DNA of 7,353 nt from Bacteroidota bacterium (GTDB lineage: Bacteria > Bacteroidota > Ignavibacteria > SZUA-365 > JAADGX01), in the NCBI GenBank assembly GCA_027021285.1, contig JALUUP010000446.1, positions 1 to 7,353 on the forward strand. The letters are read 5' to 3'. Positions within the stretch are counted from its first letter, which is position 1; each line of letters begins with the position of its first letter. Both the position numbers and the translations under genes were made by a program. Under the pieces are notes generated by a model that made no database searches, had not been told where the DNA came from, and worked only from the letters and a program-made list of their open reading frames with translations. Shown here one piece after another: positions 7,185 to 7,353 of this stretch.

Positions 7185-7353
7185 GTGGGAGTTGAATTTA
7201 CCATCGGCCAGGCTGTCCTGGGTGCGGTTCAACTGATTTCGCAAGAAATTTTAACGTCTGACATGACCATCGTGCTTCAGAAAGCCGGTATCGCTCTGCT
7301 TATCGGCGTTCTCGTCGGCCTGGAGCGTGAACGTGATCGTTCCGAGGGAGATG
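7185..7353 (+). CDS. MgtC/SapB- or DUF4010-type membrane protein, 5' part only
   Basis: An open frame runs off the right edge. Its tell-tale part is a hydrophobic helix ending in the motif LLIGVLVGLERERDRSEG, which matches the first membrane segment of MgtC/SapB and DUF4010 proteins, where GLERE follows the helix. An earlier amphipathic stretch (FTIGQAVLGAVQLISQ) precedes it. The start chosen is GTG at 7185, because GGAAGGG (7169-7175) lies 9 bases upstream. ATGs at 7167 and 7176 in the same frame have no well-placed ribosome-binding site, and ATG 7263, just before the conserved helix, is a reasonable alternative. MgtC proteins in pathogens help growth at low magnesium; for most homologues the role is unknown. 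Only about 56 residues are visible, so the choice between the MgtC and DUF4010 subfamilies cannot be made. Confidence 0.65.
   Translation, partial: MGVEFTIGQAVLGAVQLISQEILTSDMTIVLQKAGIALLIGVLVGLERERDRSEGD

Noticed and set aside
7118..7195. 25-codon frame bridging the end of dapF and the start of the MgtC-like gene
   Set aside because: It overlaps both genes and could be a coupled leader, which is tempting because leader peptides control mgtC in Salmonella, but AGGA lies only two bases before its ATG and no attenuator structure is visible.

Overview
The window reads as a stretch of a moderately GC-rich bacterial chromosome, gene-dense and almost entirely explained by protein-coding genes. The leftmost, cut gene encodes a signal-peptide protein whose first conserved region resembles secreted proteins (often carrying T9SS sorting tails) that I recall from Bacteroidota, Ignavibacteriota and neighbouring lineages. 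Together with a DapF that has the Ser-Gly-x-Pro-His style active-site loop, this points tentatively to the Bacteroidota/Chlorobiota/Ignavibacteriota group or a related candidate phylum. The placement is an inference from few genes.

Layout. (1) 1-424, minus strand: start of the secreted-protein gene, cut by the window edge. (2) 425-645: a divergent intergenic region with a perfect minus-strand TATAAT and a weaker plus-strand promoter candidate. (3) 646-6093, plus strand: a compact five-gene run made of a DUF5752-like protein with two internal repeats, a TreT-type trehalose glycosyltransferring synthase, the phosphatase OtsB, an MscS-type mechanosensitive channel, and the trehalose-6-phosphate synthase OtsA. 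Two junctions are 4-base ATGA overlaps (DUF5752/treT and mscS/otsA); the other gaps are 43 and 13 bases. No convincing terminator is visible inside the run. (4) 6196-7125: diaminopimelate epimerase DapF, after a 102-base gap. (5) about 7185-7353: start of a membrane protein of MgtC/SapB or DUF4010 type, cut by the right edge.

How the genes fit together. OtsA and OtsB make trehalose from a sugar nucleotide and glucose-6-phosphate through trehalose-6-phosphate. TreT makes it in one reversible step from a sugar nucleotide and free glucose. Placing both routes in one apparent operon with an MscS-type channel suggests an osmotic-stress module that both accumulates a compatible solute and releases solutes on down-shock. 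The leading DUF5752-like protein has no known function; its overlap with treT makes it a candidate partner or regulator of that enzyme. dapF (lysine and peptidoglycan precursor synthesis) and the MgtC-like gene are probably separate from the trehalose function, though they lie on the same strand.

The most interesting points are the two-route trehalose operon with its embedded channel and the duplicated DUF5752-like protein. I found no RNA genes, mobile elements, CRISPR arrays or long nucleotide repeats.
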